Source: Cupriavidus sp.
GTDB lineage: Bacteria > Pseudomonadota > Gammaproteobacteria > Burkholderiales > Burkholderiaceae
Direction of reading: 5' to 3'
NCBI GenBank assembly: GCA_031181345.1
Contig: JAPSLC010000039.1
Coordinates: forward strand, 1 to 50,069
Length of the DNA: 50,069 bases
Shown here in pieces: positions 8,016 through 15,956 of the stretch. Under the pieces are notes generated by a model. The model did not search any database, was not told the origin of the DNA, and saw only the letters and a list, made by a program, of their open reading frames with translations. A program made the position numbers and the translations under genes. Position 1 is the first letter of the stretch. The number at the start of each line of letters is the position of its first letter.

Positions 8016-8837
8016 ATGTCCACACCCAACACCGACAAGCTGTTCACGGGCCCGATTCCGGAGCTGTACGAGCGATATCTGGTGCCGATGATCTTCCAGC
8101 CCTATGCCGACGACCTGGCCGACCGCGTGGCGCAGCGGCGCCCATCCCGCGTGCTGGAGATCGCGGCCGGCACCGGCGCGGTCACGCGCGCGATGGCCAA
8201 GGTGCTGCCGGGCGAAGCCGAGCTGGTCGTCACCGACCTGAACGCGCCGATGCTGGCGCGCGCCGAGGCGATCGGCCTCGGCGGCCGCGTGGCGGAATGG
8301 CGCCAGGCCGATGCGATGCAGCTGCCGTTCGACGATGGCAGCTTCGATCTGGTGGTGTGCCAGTTCGGCGTGATGTTCTTCCCCGACAAGCCCGGCGCTT
8401 TCGCGGAGGCGCGCCGGGTGCTGCGGCCCGGCGGCACGTTGCTGTTCAATGTCTGGGACCGCATCGAGGAGAACGACTTCGCCAATGCGGTGTCGCGCGC
8501 GCTGGCCGAGTGCTTTCCGGACTCGCCGCCGGACTTCATGGCCCGCACCCCGCATGGCTATCACCGGCGCGAGGTCATCGAGCGCGACCTCAGCGCCGGC
8601 GGCTTCGCCACGATGCCCACGTTCGACACCGTCGCCAAGCGCAGCCGGGCCGAATCGCCCCAGGTACCGGCCATCGGCTTCTGCCAGGCAACGCCGATGC
8701 GCGCCGAGTTCGAGGCGCGCGGCGGCGATGCGATGCAACGCGCCACCGAGTATTGCGAGGCCGCGCTGCGCGGCCAGTTCGGCGAGGGGCCGATCGAAGG
8801 CCGGATCTCGGCGCATGTGGTCACGGTGAGCGCTTGA
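8016..8837 (+). CDS. Class I SAM-dependent methyltransferase
   Basis: This 273-residue protein is of the UbiE/COQ5-like Methyltransf_11 type. SAM-binding motif I is VLEIAAGTGAVTRAM (about residues 46-60). An acidic residue follows in VVTDLNAPML, then motif ADAMQLPFDDGSFDLVVCQFG, and the post-motif ARRVLRPGGTLLFNVWD. A CAGGAGA ribosome site lies seven bases before ATG 8016. The gene stands alone, 149 bp ahead of the LacI regulator gene on the same strand. The methyl acceptor cannot be deduced. It lacks features of the ergothioneine methyltransferase EgtD. Confidence 0.87.
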   Translation: MSTPNTDKLFTGPIPELYERYLVPMIFQPYADDLADRVAQRRPSRVLEIAAGTGAVTRAMAKVLPGEAELVVTDLNAPMLARAEAIGLGGRVAEWRQADAMQLPFDDGSFDLVVCQFGVMFFPDKPGAFAEARRVLRPGGTLLFNVWDRIEENDFANAVSRALAECFPDSPPDFMARTPHGYHRREVIERDLSAGGFATMPTFDTVAKRSRAESPQVPAIGFCQATPMRAEFEARGGDAMQRATEYCEAALRGQFGEGPIEGRISAHVVTVSA

Positions 8838-8911
8838 TGGCGTGGTATGCATGACGAATGCGGCGTGGACGCTGGTGTATGCTTGCCACCGCGCCTGTCG
8901 GGGCATCGCAC

Positions 8912-8925
8912 GCGATTCGAATCGC
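8912..8925. promoter_or_regulatory. 14-bp perfect palindrome ahead of LacI-family gene
   Basis: GCGATTCGAATCGC is a perfect palindrome with a central CG, as in LacI-family operators. It is 61 bp before the regulator start and could serve autoregulation. It does not resemble the palindrome at 14067-14086, so both need not bind the same protein. Confidence 0.35.
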
Positions 8926-8986
8926 CGATGCGATTCCCCTTTCGCGCCGCCATCCCATCGCTACCCTGCTCCGTCACCCATCACGC

Positions 8987-10057
8987 ATGAAAGACCCGAG
9001 GCCGAGCGCATCCGCCCCGCAACGACGCATCACCATCCATGACGTGGCCCGCGAGGCCGGCGTCTCGCTGACGACGGTATCGCATGCGCTGAACGATCGC
9101 GGCGTGGTCGATCCGGCCACGCGGGCCCGGGTCAAGCAGATCGCCCAGCAGCTCGGCTATCGGCCCAGCGTACGCGCGCAGCGGCTGCGCTCGGGGCGCG
9201 CCAACAGCATCGCGCTGGTGTCGTCGATGCCGTTCGCGGTGGCCGGCGGCACCTCGCGGCTGGGCTTCATGATGGAAGTGGCGGCGATCGCCGCCGAAGC
9301 GGCGCTGGGCCGCGGCCTGGGCGTCGTGCTGGTGCCGCCGCTGGAGGGCGCGGGCGGCCTGCTGGACAGCCTGGACATCGATGGCGCGATCATCATCGAG
9401 CCGGTCGCCAACGACGCGCATATCGCGCTGCTGCGACAGCGCGGCGTCAGCATCGTGTCGATCGGGCGCGAGCCCGGCACCGAGGACCCGGTGCCCTTCG
9501 TCGATCTGCAATCGGAATACACCGCGCGGCTGCTGCTCGAGCATCTGCACGCGCAGGGCCGGCGCCGTATCGGCCTGCTGGTCGGCGCGACGGCGCGGCA
9601 ATCCTATGTGGAGACCGAGCGCGCCTATCGCGCCTTCGTCGCCGCGGCCGGCCTGCCCTGCCATCTCATCACCGCGCAGGAGAGCGAAGGCGAAGCCGGC
9701 GGCGCGTCGGCTTGCGCCGCGCTGCTGCGCGCGCAGCCCGATATCGATGCGCTGTGCGCGCCAGTCGATGCCTTCGCGGTCGGCGCGATCGCGCATGCGC
9801 AATCGCTCGGCAAGCGGGTGCCGCAGGACCTGATGGTGGTGACCCGCTACGACGGCATTCGCGCGCGCAGCCACCAGCCGCCGATCACCGCGGTCAATCT
9901 GCATCTCGAACGGGTCGCGTCGCTGGCCGTCGAACTGCTGTTCGAGCATATCTCCGGCCGGCGCGACCGCGCGTCGGTCGCGGCACCGCTGCCCGAGCTG
10001 GTGCCGCGCGAATCGTCGGCTACGTCGGCTACGTCGACCACATCAGCCGCGCACTAG
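8987..10057 (+). CDS. LacI/PurR-family transcriptional repressor
   Basis: This 356-residue regulator begins, after a short Ser/Pro-rich tail, with a LacI HTH (ITIHDVAREAGVSLTTVSHALND, about residues 15-37). A hinge helix (YRPSVRAQRLRSGRANSIAL) and a periplasmic-binding-type sensor domain (about 75-340) follow. The recognition helix shares TTVSH with PurR. ATG 8987 is used; upstream in-frame codons precede the conserved region by an unlikely distance. It is convergent with the exporter at the end of the leftward permease/amidohydrolase set. The perfect PurR-like palindrome ahead of that set is its most likely target. The C-terminus ends in a low-complexity Ser/Thr/Ala tail. Confidence 0.93.
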   Translation: MKDPRPSASAPQRRITIHDVAREAGVSLTTVSHALNDRGVVDPATRARVKQIAQQLGYRPSVRAQRLRSGRANSIALVSSMPFAVAGGTSRLGFMMEVAAIAAEAALGRGLGVVLVPPLEGAGGLLDSLDIDGAIIIEPVANDAHIALLRQRGVSIVSIGREPGTEDPVPFVDLQSEYTARLLLEHLHAQGRRRIGLLVGATARQSYVETERAYRAFVAAAGLPCHLITAQESEGEAGGASACAALLRAQPDIDALCAPVDAFAVGAIAHAQSLGKRVPQDLMVVTRYDGIRARSHQPPITAVNLHLERVASLAVELLFEHISGRRDRASVAAPLPELVPRESSATSATSTTSAAH

Positions 10058-10756
10058 CACCACCAGTCCCGATACCAGCGCGAACACCAGCACGCCGATA
10101 CGCAGCGCGCGCTGGTTGATGCGCCGGTGCACCAGATGGCTGGCGAGCATGCCGGCGCCGAGCACCGGCAGCATGCCGAGCGCATAGTGCCACTGCGGCG
10201 CGTCAAGGCGCTCGCCTACCGCCAGCACGATCAGCGAGATGACCTCGCCCACCAGGAAGCACAGCGCCACGGTGGCGCGCAGCGTGGCGACCGGCGCGTG
10301 CTGGTAGGCCAGCGCGAGCGGCGGGCCGCCGACGCCGGTGGCGGTCTCCGTCACGCCGGTGATCAGCCCGGTCGAGGCGAAGGTGACCCTGCCCGGCGTG
10401 AATGCCGGTGCGATCAGCGACACCAGCGCCGCCAGGATCGTGCTGCCGCCGACCAGCGCATTGAGCCAGGCCATCGGCACCGCCACCAGCACCCAGAGGC
10501 CGCCGAAGGTACCGGCCAGCCGTCCGGCGCTGATCCAGCCGGCGCCGCGCAGATCGATCGCATGCCGCTCGCGCCAGGCCACATAGGCGTTGAGCGGCAG
10601 CATCGCGATCAGCAGCGAGCCAGGCAGCATCGCCGGCGCGGCCAGCGCGAGCACCGGCACCACGATCAGTGCGAAGCCCATGCCGGTGGTGCCCTGGATC
10701 AGCGCGCCGGCGAACACCGCCAGCCAGACGCTGAGCATCGTCGTATCGAACATCAT
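10043..10756 (-). CDS. Sulfite exporter TauE/SafE family membrane permease
   Basis: This 237-residue inner-membrane protein has about seven or eight hydrophobic segments and the TauE/SafE signature pair: an N-terminal GALIQGTTGMGFALIVVPVL and a second glycine-rich repeat ITGVTETATGVGGPPLALAY. ATG 10756 overlaps the stop of the upstream amidohydrolase (ATGA), so translation is coupled; a second ATG follows immediately at 10753. Family members export or import small organic or sulfur anions. Being last in a permease-amidohydrolase set suggests efflux of a hydrolysis product, which is inference. The 3' end overlaps the convergent LacI gene by 15 bp. Confidence 0.87.
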   Translation of the reverse strand: MMFDTTMLSVWLAVFAGALIQGTTGMGFALIVVPVLALAAPAMLPGSLLIAMLPLNAYVAWRERHAIDLRGAGWISAGRLAGTFGGLWVLVAVPMAWLNALVGGSTILAALVSLIAPAFTPGRVTFASTGLITGVTETATGVGGPPLALAYQHAPVATLRATVALCFLVGEVISLIVLAVGERLDAPQWHYALGMLPVLGAGMLASHLVHRRINQRALRIGVLVFALVSGLVVLVRG

Positions 10757-12234
10757 GCCTGCGCCCCACCCTTTGCCGCCTGGGGGAGCGACGCACGGTG
10801 AGCGGCACCGCTGGCAGCGCGATGGACGTCCGCCGGATCGTGCAGCTTGGTGATCGGCGCGTTGGCGATGGTCTGCTCGGCCATCTGGCGGATCTCGCGC
10901 ATCAGCGCGCGCGCGTCCCAGTCCAGCGGCCAGCCGTCCCACAGGCGCAGCCGGCCGTCGACGAAGACGCCGCGGATCTGGTCGCGATTGGCCAGACGCA
11001 CCAGCTCCCAGCTCAGGTCCCACGACGGCGTCATCTCCGGCACATCGCAATCGACCAGCAGGAAGTCGGCCTGCTTGCCGCGCGCGATCTCGCCAGTGAC
11101 GTTGCCCAGTCCCGCCGCATCGGCGCCGTCGTGCGTCGCCATGTCGAGCCAGCGCCAGCCTGCGCCGCAGGACGAGTCGCCAACGCCGATGCCGAAGGCA
11201 AAACGCTGCGCCGCCTCGGCATAGTCGAGCAGGCGGAAGCCATCGCTGCGGGTGCCGTCGGTGCCCAGACCAAGGCGCACGCCGAAGGTCGCCATGGTCT
11301 CGGCCGGCGCCACCGCATTGCCTTTCCAGGCGCTGGCCACGGGGTTGTAGGCCACCGCCGCGCCGCGCTCGGCCAGCAGGCGGATCTCGTGCGGCGTCAC
11401 CAGCGTCGCATGCGCCAGCAGCGCGGCCGGGCCCAGAGCGCCCACCGCCTCCAGATGTTCGATCGGCCGCTGGCGCCGCGCATTGAGCGAGCGCTCCACG
11501 GCGACCAGATGTTCGTTGGCGTGTGTCTGGAAGACGCGGCCCGCTTCCTCGCACAGGCGATAGACGTCGCGCAGCATCGCGTCGCTGGCGACCTCCGGAA
11601 TCGAGATCGCCAGCGACGGCACCACCAGCGGATCATCGCCATACATCGCCAGATGGCGCTCGGCACGGCGCAGGATCGGCGCGGCGTCGAGCGTCTGCCC
11701 GCCGGGACGATCGTTGCAGATCAGGCCCAGCACGCAGCGCACGCCCGCCTCGCCGACCGCCTGCGCGATCGCCTCCAGCCCCGCATCGGCACGCGTGCCG
11801 GCATCGCAGACCGTGGTGAAGCCCCCGCGCAGCGCTTCGAGCGCGGCCAGCTTCGACGACAGGTACAGGTGCGTCTCGGTCAGGCTGCCCTCCAGCGGCA
11901 CCCACACGCGCCGGAAAATTTCCGACGGCTCGCCGAACACCAGCGACTTGCCGAACGATTGCGTCAGGTGATGATGGGCATCGATCATCCCCGGCATCAG
12001 CAGCATGCGCGGCAGCGCAAGCGTGGGCAGATGCGGAAATTGCGAGGCGATCTGCGCGGCCGGGCCGACCGCGGCGAAGCGGCCGTGCTGCACCACGATC
12101 GCGTGGTCGCGCACCATGCCGTCGCGCAGCAGCGTCCATTCGGGCAGCAGGATTTGCGGGCGGTCGAAGGACGCGGGCCGCAGCGGGGGTTCCGTATCGG
12201 AAACAGGGGAAGAAGCGAAAAAAGCGGATGCCAT
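10753..12234 (-). CDS. Amidohydrolase of the ATZ/TRZ (cytosine deaminase-like) family
   Basis: This 493-residue metal-dependent hydrolase has N-terminal metal ligands in MPGMIDAHHHL (near residue 92), later histidines in FQTHANEH and LLAHATLV, and the catalytic-site aspartate in LGLGTDGTRSDG. This is the pattern of the TrzA/AtzA and methylthioadenosine/guanine deaminase group, which deaminates or dechlorinates heterocycles. ATG 12234 is chosen. The open frame continues 44 codons further left-to-right only because it runs through the hairpin repeat (reading FPLPNPLPPAGEG), which is not conserved protein. The adjacent nucleobase permease supports a purine, pyrimidine or related ring as substrate. 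Precise specificity is not assignable. Confidence 0.9.
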   Translation of the reverse strand: MASAFFASSPVSDTEPPLRPASFDRPQILLPEWTLLRDGMVRDHAIVVQHGRFAAVGPAAQIASQFPHLPTLALPRMLLMPGMIDAHHHLTQSFGKSLVFGEPSEIFRRVWVPLEGSLTETHLYLSSKLAALEALRGGFTTVCDAGTRADAGLEAIAQAVGEAGVRCVLGLICNDRPGGQTLDAAPILRRAERHLAMYGDDPLVVPSLAISIPEVASDAMLRDVYRLCEEAGRVFQTHANEHLVAVERSLNARRQRPIEHLEAVGALGPAALLAHATLVTPHEIRLLAERGAAVAYNPVASAWKGNAVAPAETMATFGVRLGLGTDGTRSDGFRLLDYAEAAQRFAFGIGVGDSSCGAGWRWLDMATHDGADAAGLGNVTGEIARGKQADFLLVDCDVPEMTPSWDLSWELVRLANRDQIRGVFVDGRLRLWDGWPLDWDARALMREIRQMAEQTIANAPITKLHDPADVHRAASGAAHRASLPQAAKGGAQA

Positions 12235-12295
12235 ACGAGCTACCAGTTGCGGCGCATGCCAAAGCGGCACGCGTCGGAAATGCGGGAGACCTGCT

Positions 12296-12424
12296 CCCTC
12301 TCCCGCTGGCGGGAGAGGGTTGGGGAGAGGGAAATCGGAGGCGATTGGACCAGCGGCGTCAGCCATGGCGGACGCCCTTGCCCTCTCCCCCGCCCCCTCT
12401 CCCGCTTGCGGGAGAGGGGAGAAA
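12296..12424. repeat. Palindrome-bounded repeat element, copy 1
   Basis: This 129-bp element starts with a hairpin whose arms are CCCTCTCCCGC and its complement, followed by TTGGGGAGAGGG. It ends with the mirror arrangement, a second hairpin with the same arms, giving terminal inverted repeats of about 38 bp. A core of about 55 bp contains GCGTCAGCCATGGCGGACGC. It is nearly identical to copy 2 at 12475-12602 in the same orientation. Confidence 0.9.
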
Positions 12425-12474
12425 ACCTGTACCCCGACGAGAGCGGCATGCGCTCGATAAACGGTTGGTTTGCG

Positions 12475-12602
12475 CCCTCTCCCGCTGGCGGGAGAGGGTT
12501 GGGGAGAGGGAATTGGGCGGCAATTGGACCAACGGCGTCAGCCATGGCGGACGCCCTTGCCCTCTCCCCCGCCCCTCTCCCGCAAGCTGGAGAGGGGAGA
12601 AA
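12475..12602. repeat. Palindrome-bounded repeat element, copy 2
   Basis: This is a direct copy of the element at 12296-12424, separated from it by 50 bp of unrelated sequence. Arms and core match copy 1, apart from scattered substitutions and a partly decayed right-hand hairpin (AAGCTGG in place of the TTGCGGG region). Together the two copies fill almost all of the 380-bp gap between permease and amidohydrolase. Confidence 0.9.
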
Positions 12603-12614
12603 CGGTCGGCAAAC

Positions 12615-13946
12615 TCAATGCGCGACCGGCACCTTTTCCATGCCGCGCCGCAGCCCGGTATGGAAGAACAGGAAGTTCATCAGCGCCGCCGTGATCGCGC
12701 CCATCGCCACGCCGTTGCCGACCAGGATGCGGATGTTGGCCGGCACGCTGGCATAGATGCCCGGCACCAGGATCGGCAGCAGCCCGACCGCCAGCGCCAC
12801 CGCGACGATGTACATGTTGGCGTGGTCGCGCAGGTCCACCTTGCGCAGCATGTCGATGCCCATGGTGCCGACGATGCAGAACACGATCAGCCCGGTGCCG
12901 CCGACCACCGCCTCGGGAATCGCGGCAATCAGCGACGCCACTGGCGCCAGCAGCCCGAACACCACCAGGATGCCGCCCGATACCGCGGTGACGAAGCGCG
13001 AGCGCACGCCGGTAGCCCGCACGATGCCGATGTTCTCGCCGCTGGTGATGATCAGCGACGTTCCGAACAGGCCGCCGAGCAGCGAGGTCAAGGCATCGCC
13101 GCGGATGGTACGCGGCACGTCGCGCTGCTCGTCGATCGGCTTGCCGACCGCATCGCCGATCGCGATGGTCTGGCCGGTCGCCTCCACCATCGACACGATC
13201 GAGAACACCATCAGCGGAATCGCGGCGATCAGGTCGAACTTCGGCATGCCGAATGGCAGGGCGGACGGCAGCGCCAGCACGGGCCACAGCGACAGATGCT
13301 CGCTGTGGAAGGCACCGATTCCCACCGCCACCAACGCCCCGCCCAGCAGCCCCAGCAGAATCGCCAGCTGCCCCAGCATGCCGGTCAGCACGCGCGAGAA
13401 CAGCACGGTGAAGGCGATCGTCGCGAACGCCAGCAGCAGGTTCATCGGCGCGCCGAAGCCCGGCGTGCCCGGCTGCCCGGCGATCAGCTTGCCCGATACC
13501 TGCGCCAGGTTGATCGCCACCAGCAGCAGCATGGTGCCGACCACCGCCGCGGGGAAATAGCGCAGGCATCGGCGAAACACCGGCAGCACGAGGAAATAGA
13601 ACACGCCGGTCAGGATCACGGCGCCGGCGGCGGTCTGCACATCGGTCTGCTGCGCGATCAGGATGAACAGCACGATCGGCGCCCCGCCCGGCAGCATGAT
13701 GAAGGGCAGCCGCGCGCCGATGCCCTTGGGCCCGAACGATTGCAGCAAGGTGCCCAGGCCGCAGATCACGAAGGTCGCGCTGAGCAGCTGCATCGCCAGC
13801 GCGGGCGGAAAATTGAGCGCCTTGCTCATCAGAAATACCGAGGCGATCGGCGATGCGGCCATCACCAGCACATGCTGCATGCCGAAGGCGAACAGCCGCC
13901 GCCATGGCAATACCTCGTCGACGGCCGCGGGAGCGGGTTGGGACAT
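12615..13946 (-). CDS. NCS2-family nucleobase permease (uracil/xanthine type)
   Basis: This 443-residue polytopic inner-membrane protein has about 12-14 hydrophobic segments and NCS2 features. These are FGMQHVLVMAASPIASVFL near the N-terminus (the QH motif region), GPKGIGARLPFIMLPG, and VVGGTGLIVFCIVGTMGIDML. NCS2 proteins import uracil, xanthine, urate or other purines by proton symport. A strong AAGGAGG ribosome site precedes ATG 13946, which decides the start. It is first in the leftward set with the amidohydrolase and TauE exporter, though two repeat elements intervene. A LacI-type palindrome lies about 120 bp upstream. The substrate within the nucleobase range is unresolved. Confidence 0.92.
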   Translation of the reverse strand: MSQPAPAAVDEVLPWRRLFAFGMQHVLVMAASPIASVFLMSKALNFPPALAMQLLSATFVICGLGTLLQSFGPKGIGARLPFIMLPGGAPIVLFILIAQQTDVQTAAGAVILTGVFYFLVLPVFRRCLRYFPAAVVGTMLLLVAINLAQVSGKLIAGQPGTPGFGAPMNLLLAFATIAFTVLFSRVLTGMLGQLAILLGLLGGALVAVGIGAFHSEHLSLWPVLALPSALPFGMPKFDLIAAIPLMVFSIVSMVEATGQTIAIGDAVGKPIDEQRDVPRTIRGDALTSLLGGLFGTSLIITSGENIGIVRATGVRSRFVTAVSGGILVVFGLLAPVASLIAAIPEAVVGGTGLIVFCIVGTMGIDMLRKVDLRDHANMYIVAVALAVGLLPILVPGIYASVPANIRILVGNGVAMGAITAALMNFLFFHTGLRRGMEKVPVAH

Positions 13947-14050
13947 GGGTTCTCCTCCTTGGATGGCAGCGGCGTCTATTGATGAGTGGCGCGGTCGGTG
14001 AGGCCGCGCCGGTGCGTCTGTGCGCCCGTCTGTGCGTATTTCGCCGCTGA

Positions 14051-14086
14051 ATGATAAAAAACTGCGTAACCAAAACGTTTTGGTTA
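14051..14086 (-). promoter_or_regulatory. LacI/PurR-type operator and promoter of the permease set
   Basis: TAACCAAAACGTTTTGGTTA (14067-14086) is a perfect 20-bp palindrome. Its AAACGTTT centre is identical to that of the Escherichia coli PurR consensus, and it has the central CG of LacI-family sites. On the minus strand a TATCAT at 14056-14051 could be the -10 box, which would place the palindrome over the -35 region and fit repression of the permease gene. The likely ligand is the LacI/PurR-like protein encoded at 8987-10057. Confidence 0.75.
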
Positions 14087-14181
14087 GTCTATGCGAAGGC
14101 CGGCGGCCGTGCAAGCGGGCGGTCGAAACCAGTGGTATCGGCTGTGTTGCCCTGCCCTTTCGGCCAGGGAAAGCGCGTGGA

Positions 14182-15063
14182 TCAGCCCGCTGACGGCGCG
14201 GCCGCGGTCGCGTTCAGGCCCAGCGTGGACTTCAGCATCTCGTAGACCTGCCGCGTGGCCGGATTGATCACGTCCGGGCGCATCCACAGGTAATACGCGA
14301 CATCAGGAAGGCGCGGCATGCCGTCGTTCTCGCCCAACACGCGCATATCGGGGCCGAGCAGCTCGATGCTGCGCGCGGTCACGCCCAGGCCGGCGCGGAT
14401 CGCGGCCTTGATGCCGATCAGGTTCGGCGCCAGATAGCCGGGCCGCCACGGCACCTGCGCCAATTCCAGCGCCTCCAGCGCGAGCCGCCGAAACAGGCTG
14501 GGCTCGTCGGCCAGGATCAGCGGCACTGGCCGCGAGATGTCGTGCACGTAGTCGGCCGCGCAGATCCACACGGTCGGGGAGGTTCGCAGCACCACGCCTT
14601 CCAGCGTCGGATCGCTGCGCGTCGACAGCGTCAGATCGATCTCGCCCCGGCGCAGCGACTCCATCAGGAAGGGGCTGCGCCCCACATGGATTTCCAGCTG
14701 CAGCTTCGGCGAGCTGCGCGCGATATGCGCCAGCAGCGGCGGCAGCATGGTGTCGGCGATATCGTGCGGCGCGCCGATGCGCAGCGCGCCTTCCAGATTG
14801 CCCTCGCGCAGCGCGCGCAGGGCCTCGTCGTTGATCGCCAGCATGTGCTTGGCGTATTCGAGCAGCTTCTGTCCATGCGGCGACAACCGCTTGCTGCGGC
14901 CCTGCTTGTCGAACAGCGGCAGCCCGACCTGTTCCTCCAGCCGTTGCATCTGCTGGGTGACGGCGGACTGGGTCTTGTGGGTGGCGTCGGCGGCGGCCGC
15001 AAAGGTGGTGTGCTCGGCGATGGCGACCAGCGTCCGCAGCAGTTCGAGGTCGAGATGGCGCAT
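14182..15063 (-). CDS. LysR-family regulator of the organosulfur cluster
   Basis: This 293-residue LysR protein starts MRHLDLELLRTLVAIAEHTT. Its HTH spans about residues 3-65 (TFAAAADATHKTQSAVTQQMQRLEEQVGLPLFDKQGR), and a substrate-binding domain runs from about 90 to 285. ATG 15063 is the natural start because the conserved LysR N-terminus begins there; a longer open frame runs antisense through the cupin gene. It is divergent from the cupin/rhodanese/Bug/lyase genes, with two LysR-type boxes in the 109-bp gap. The neighbours suggest a sulfur-compound inducer; this is inference. Confidence 0.94.
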   Translation of the reverse strand: MRHLDLELLRTLVAIAEHTTFAAAADATHKTQSAVTQQMQRLEEQVGLPLFDKQGRSKRLSPHGQKLLEYAKHMLAINDEALRALREGNLEGALRIGAPHDIADTMLPPLLAHIARSSPKLQLEIHVGRSPFLMESLRRGEIDLTLSTRSDPTLEGVVLRTSPTVWICAADYVHDISRPVPLILADEPSLFRRLALEALELAQVPWRPGYLAPNLIGIKAAIRAGLGVTARSIELLGPDMRVLGENDGMPRLPDVAYYLWMRPDVINPATRQVYEMLKSTLGLNATAAAPSAG

Positions 15064-15070
15064 GGTGGAT

Positions 15071-15101
15071 ATATAAGGGATGCTTATATGATTGCGCAAT
15101 A
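15071..15101. promoter_or_regulatory. Two abutting LysR boxes in the divergent promoter
   Basis: ATATAAG-N5-CTTATAT (15071-15089) is a perfect 7-bp-arm inverted repeat containing a T-N11-A (T15074 to A15086). It abuts a second T-N11-A site (15089-15101) whose core is the perfect palindrome ATTGCGCAAT. A strong recognition site next to a second site is the classical LysR recognition/activation arrangement. Both lie between the divergent LysR gene and the cupin gene. Confidence 0.75.
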
Positions 15102-15172
15102 TTCTAAGTTGTCCGGCGCCATCGCGTTCAGTACAGTCTGTCTCCAGACCCGTACCTATCAGGAGTTGTTCG

Positions 15173-15772
15173 ATGAGCCTCGCTCCCGCGCGCGCCGAAG
15201 CCCGCACCGCAGCCGTCCAGGGCGCCATGCAAAGCATTAAGGATATTGTTGAAAACAAGGCGCTGACGCGCGAGGCGCTGGACCGGGTGCTGGCCGTCGT
15301 CAAGGATCTGGCGTCGCATCGCGAGTGGTGGAGCGAGGCCGATTTCGCCCCGCCCGAGGCCGGCGAGCGCCAGGCCCGCTATCTGATCAGCGAAGACCCG
15401 GACCAGCGCTATGCGCTCTATCTGAACGTGATGCGCCCGGGCAAGCGGATTCCGCCGCATAACCACACCACCTGGGCCTGCATCGCCGCGGTCGAGGGCG
15501 AAGAAACCAACTACGTCTATCGCCGGCTGGACGACGGCTCGCAGCCGGGCGTCGGCCAGCTCGAAGAGGCCGGCACCGTGCCGGTCGGTCCGGGCGAAGG
15601 CATCGCGCTGATGCCGGACGACATCCACTCCGTCGAGATCAAGGGCGAGCAGGTCATCCGCCATCTGCACATGTATGGCCGCGCGCTCGAAACGCTGAAG
15701 GAACGCATCGCGTTCGACCTCGAGACCGGCCGCTACCAGGTGATGTCGGTCGGCGTGCAGACGCGCCGCTGA
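15173..15772 (+). CDS. Cysteine dioxygenase-type cupin protein
   Basis: This 199-residue cupin has probable iron ligands His96 and His98 in IPPHNHTTWA and His152 in DDIHSVEI, matching the three-histidine site of thiol dioxygenases (cysteine or 3-mercaptopropionate dioxygenase). These enzymes oxidise a thiol to a sulfinate. An AGGAG ribosome site lies seven bases before ATG 15173, so the 27-codon upstream extension of the frame is rejected. It is the first gene of a rightward set with a rhodanese, a Bug receptor and a cystathionine-lyase-like enzyme, which supports a role in organosulfur breakdown. The exact thiol substrate is not determined. Confidence 0.8.
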   Translation: MSLAPARAEARTAAVQGAMQSIKDIVENKALTREALDRVLAVVKDLASHREWWSEADFAPPEAGERQARYLISEDPDQRYALYLNVMRPGKRIPPHNHTTWACIAAVEGEETNYVYRRLDDGSQPGVGQLEEAGTVPVGPGEGIALMPDDIHSVEIKGEQVIRHLHMYGRALETLKERIAFDLETGRYQVMSVGVQTRR

Positions 15773-15956
15773 TCCCGCGCGGACGTCCTCGCGCCGCGAC
15801 AGACCGGCAGCAGCGCATCGCGGACGGCCGCCACTTCCATCTTGTCCCCCTCCCCTTGCCACGTATGGCTGTCCTCGGCCAGGGGAGCGTTTTGCCTGAA
15901 TTTCGCCGGCCGCCAGTGTGGCACCCGCTGGCCCATGAACCTGCAATGACCCCGCA

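Noticed and set aside
12235..12366. 44-codon N-terminal extension of the amidohydrolase
   Set aside because: The extension translates the hairpin repeat (FPLPNPLPPAGEG) and lacks family resemblance; ATG 12234 gives a natural start.
15926..15950. Sigma-54 promoter before the rhodanese gene
   Set aside because: TGGCAC is present, but the -12 element reads GGCC, not TTGC, at the required spacing.
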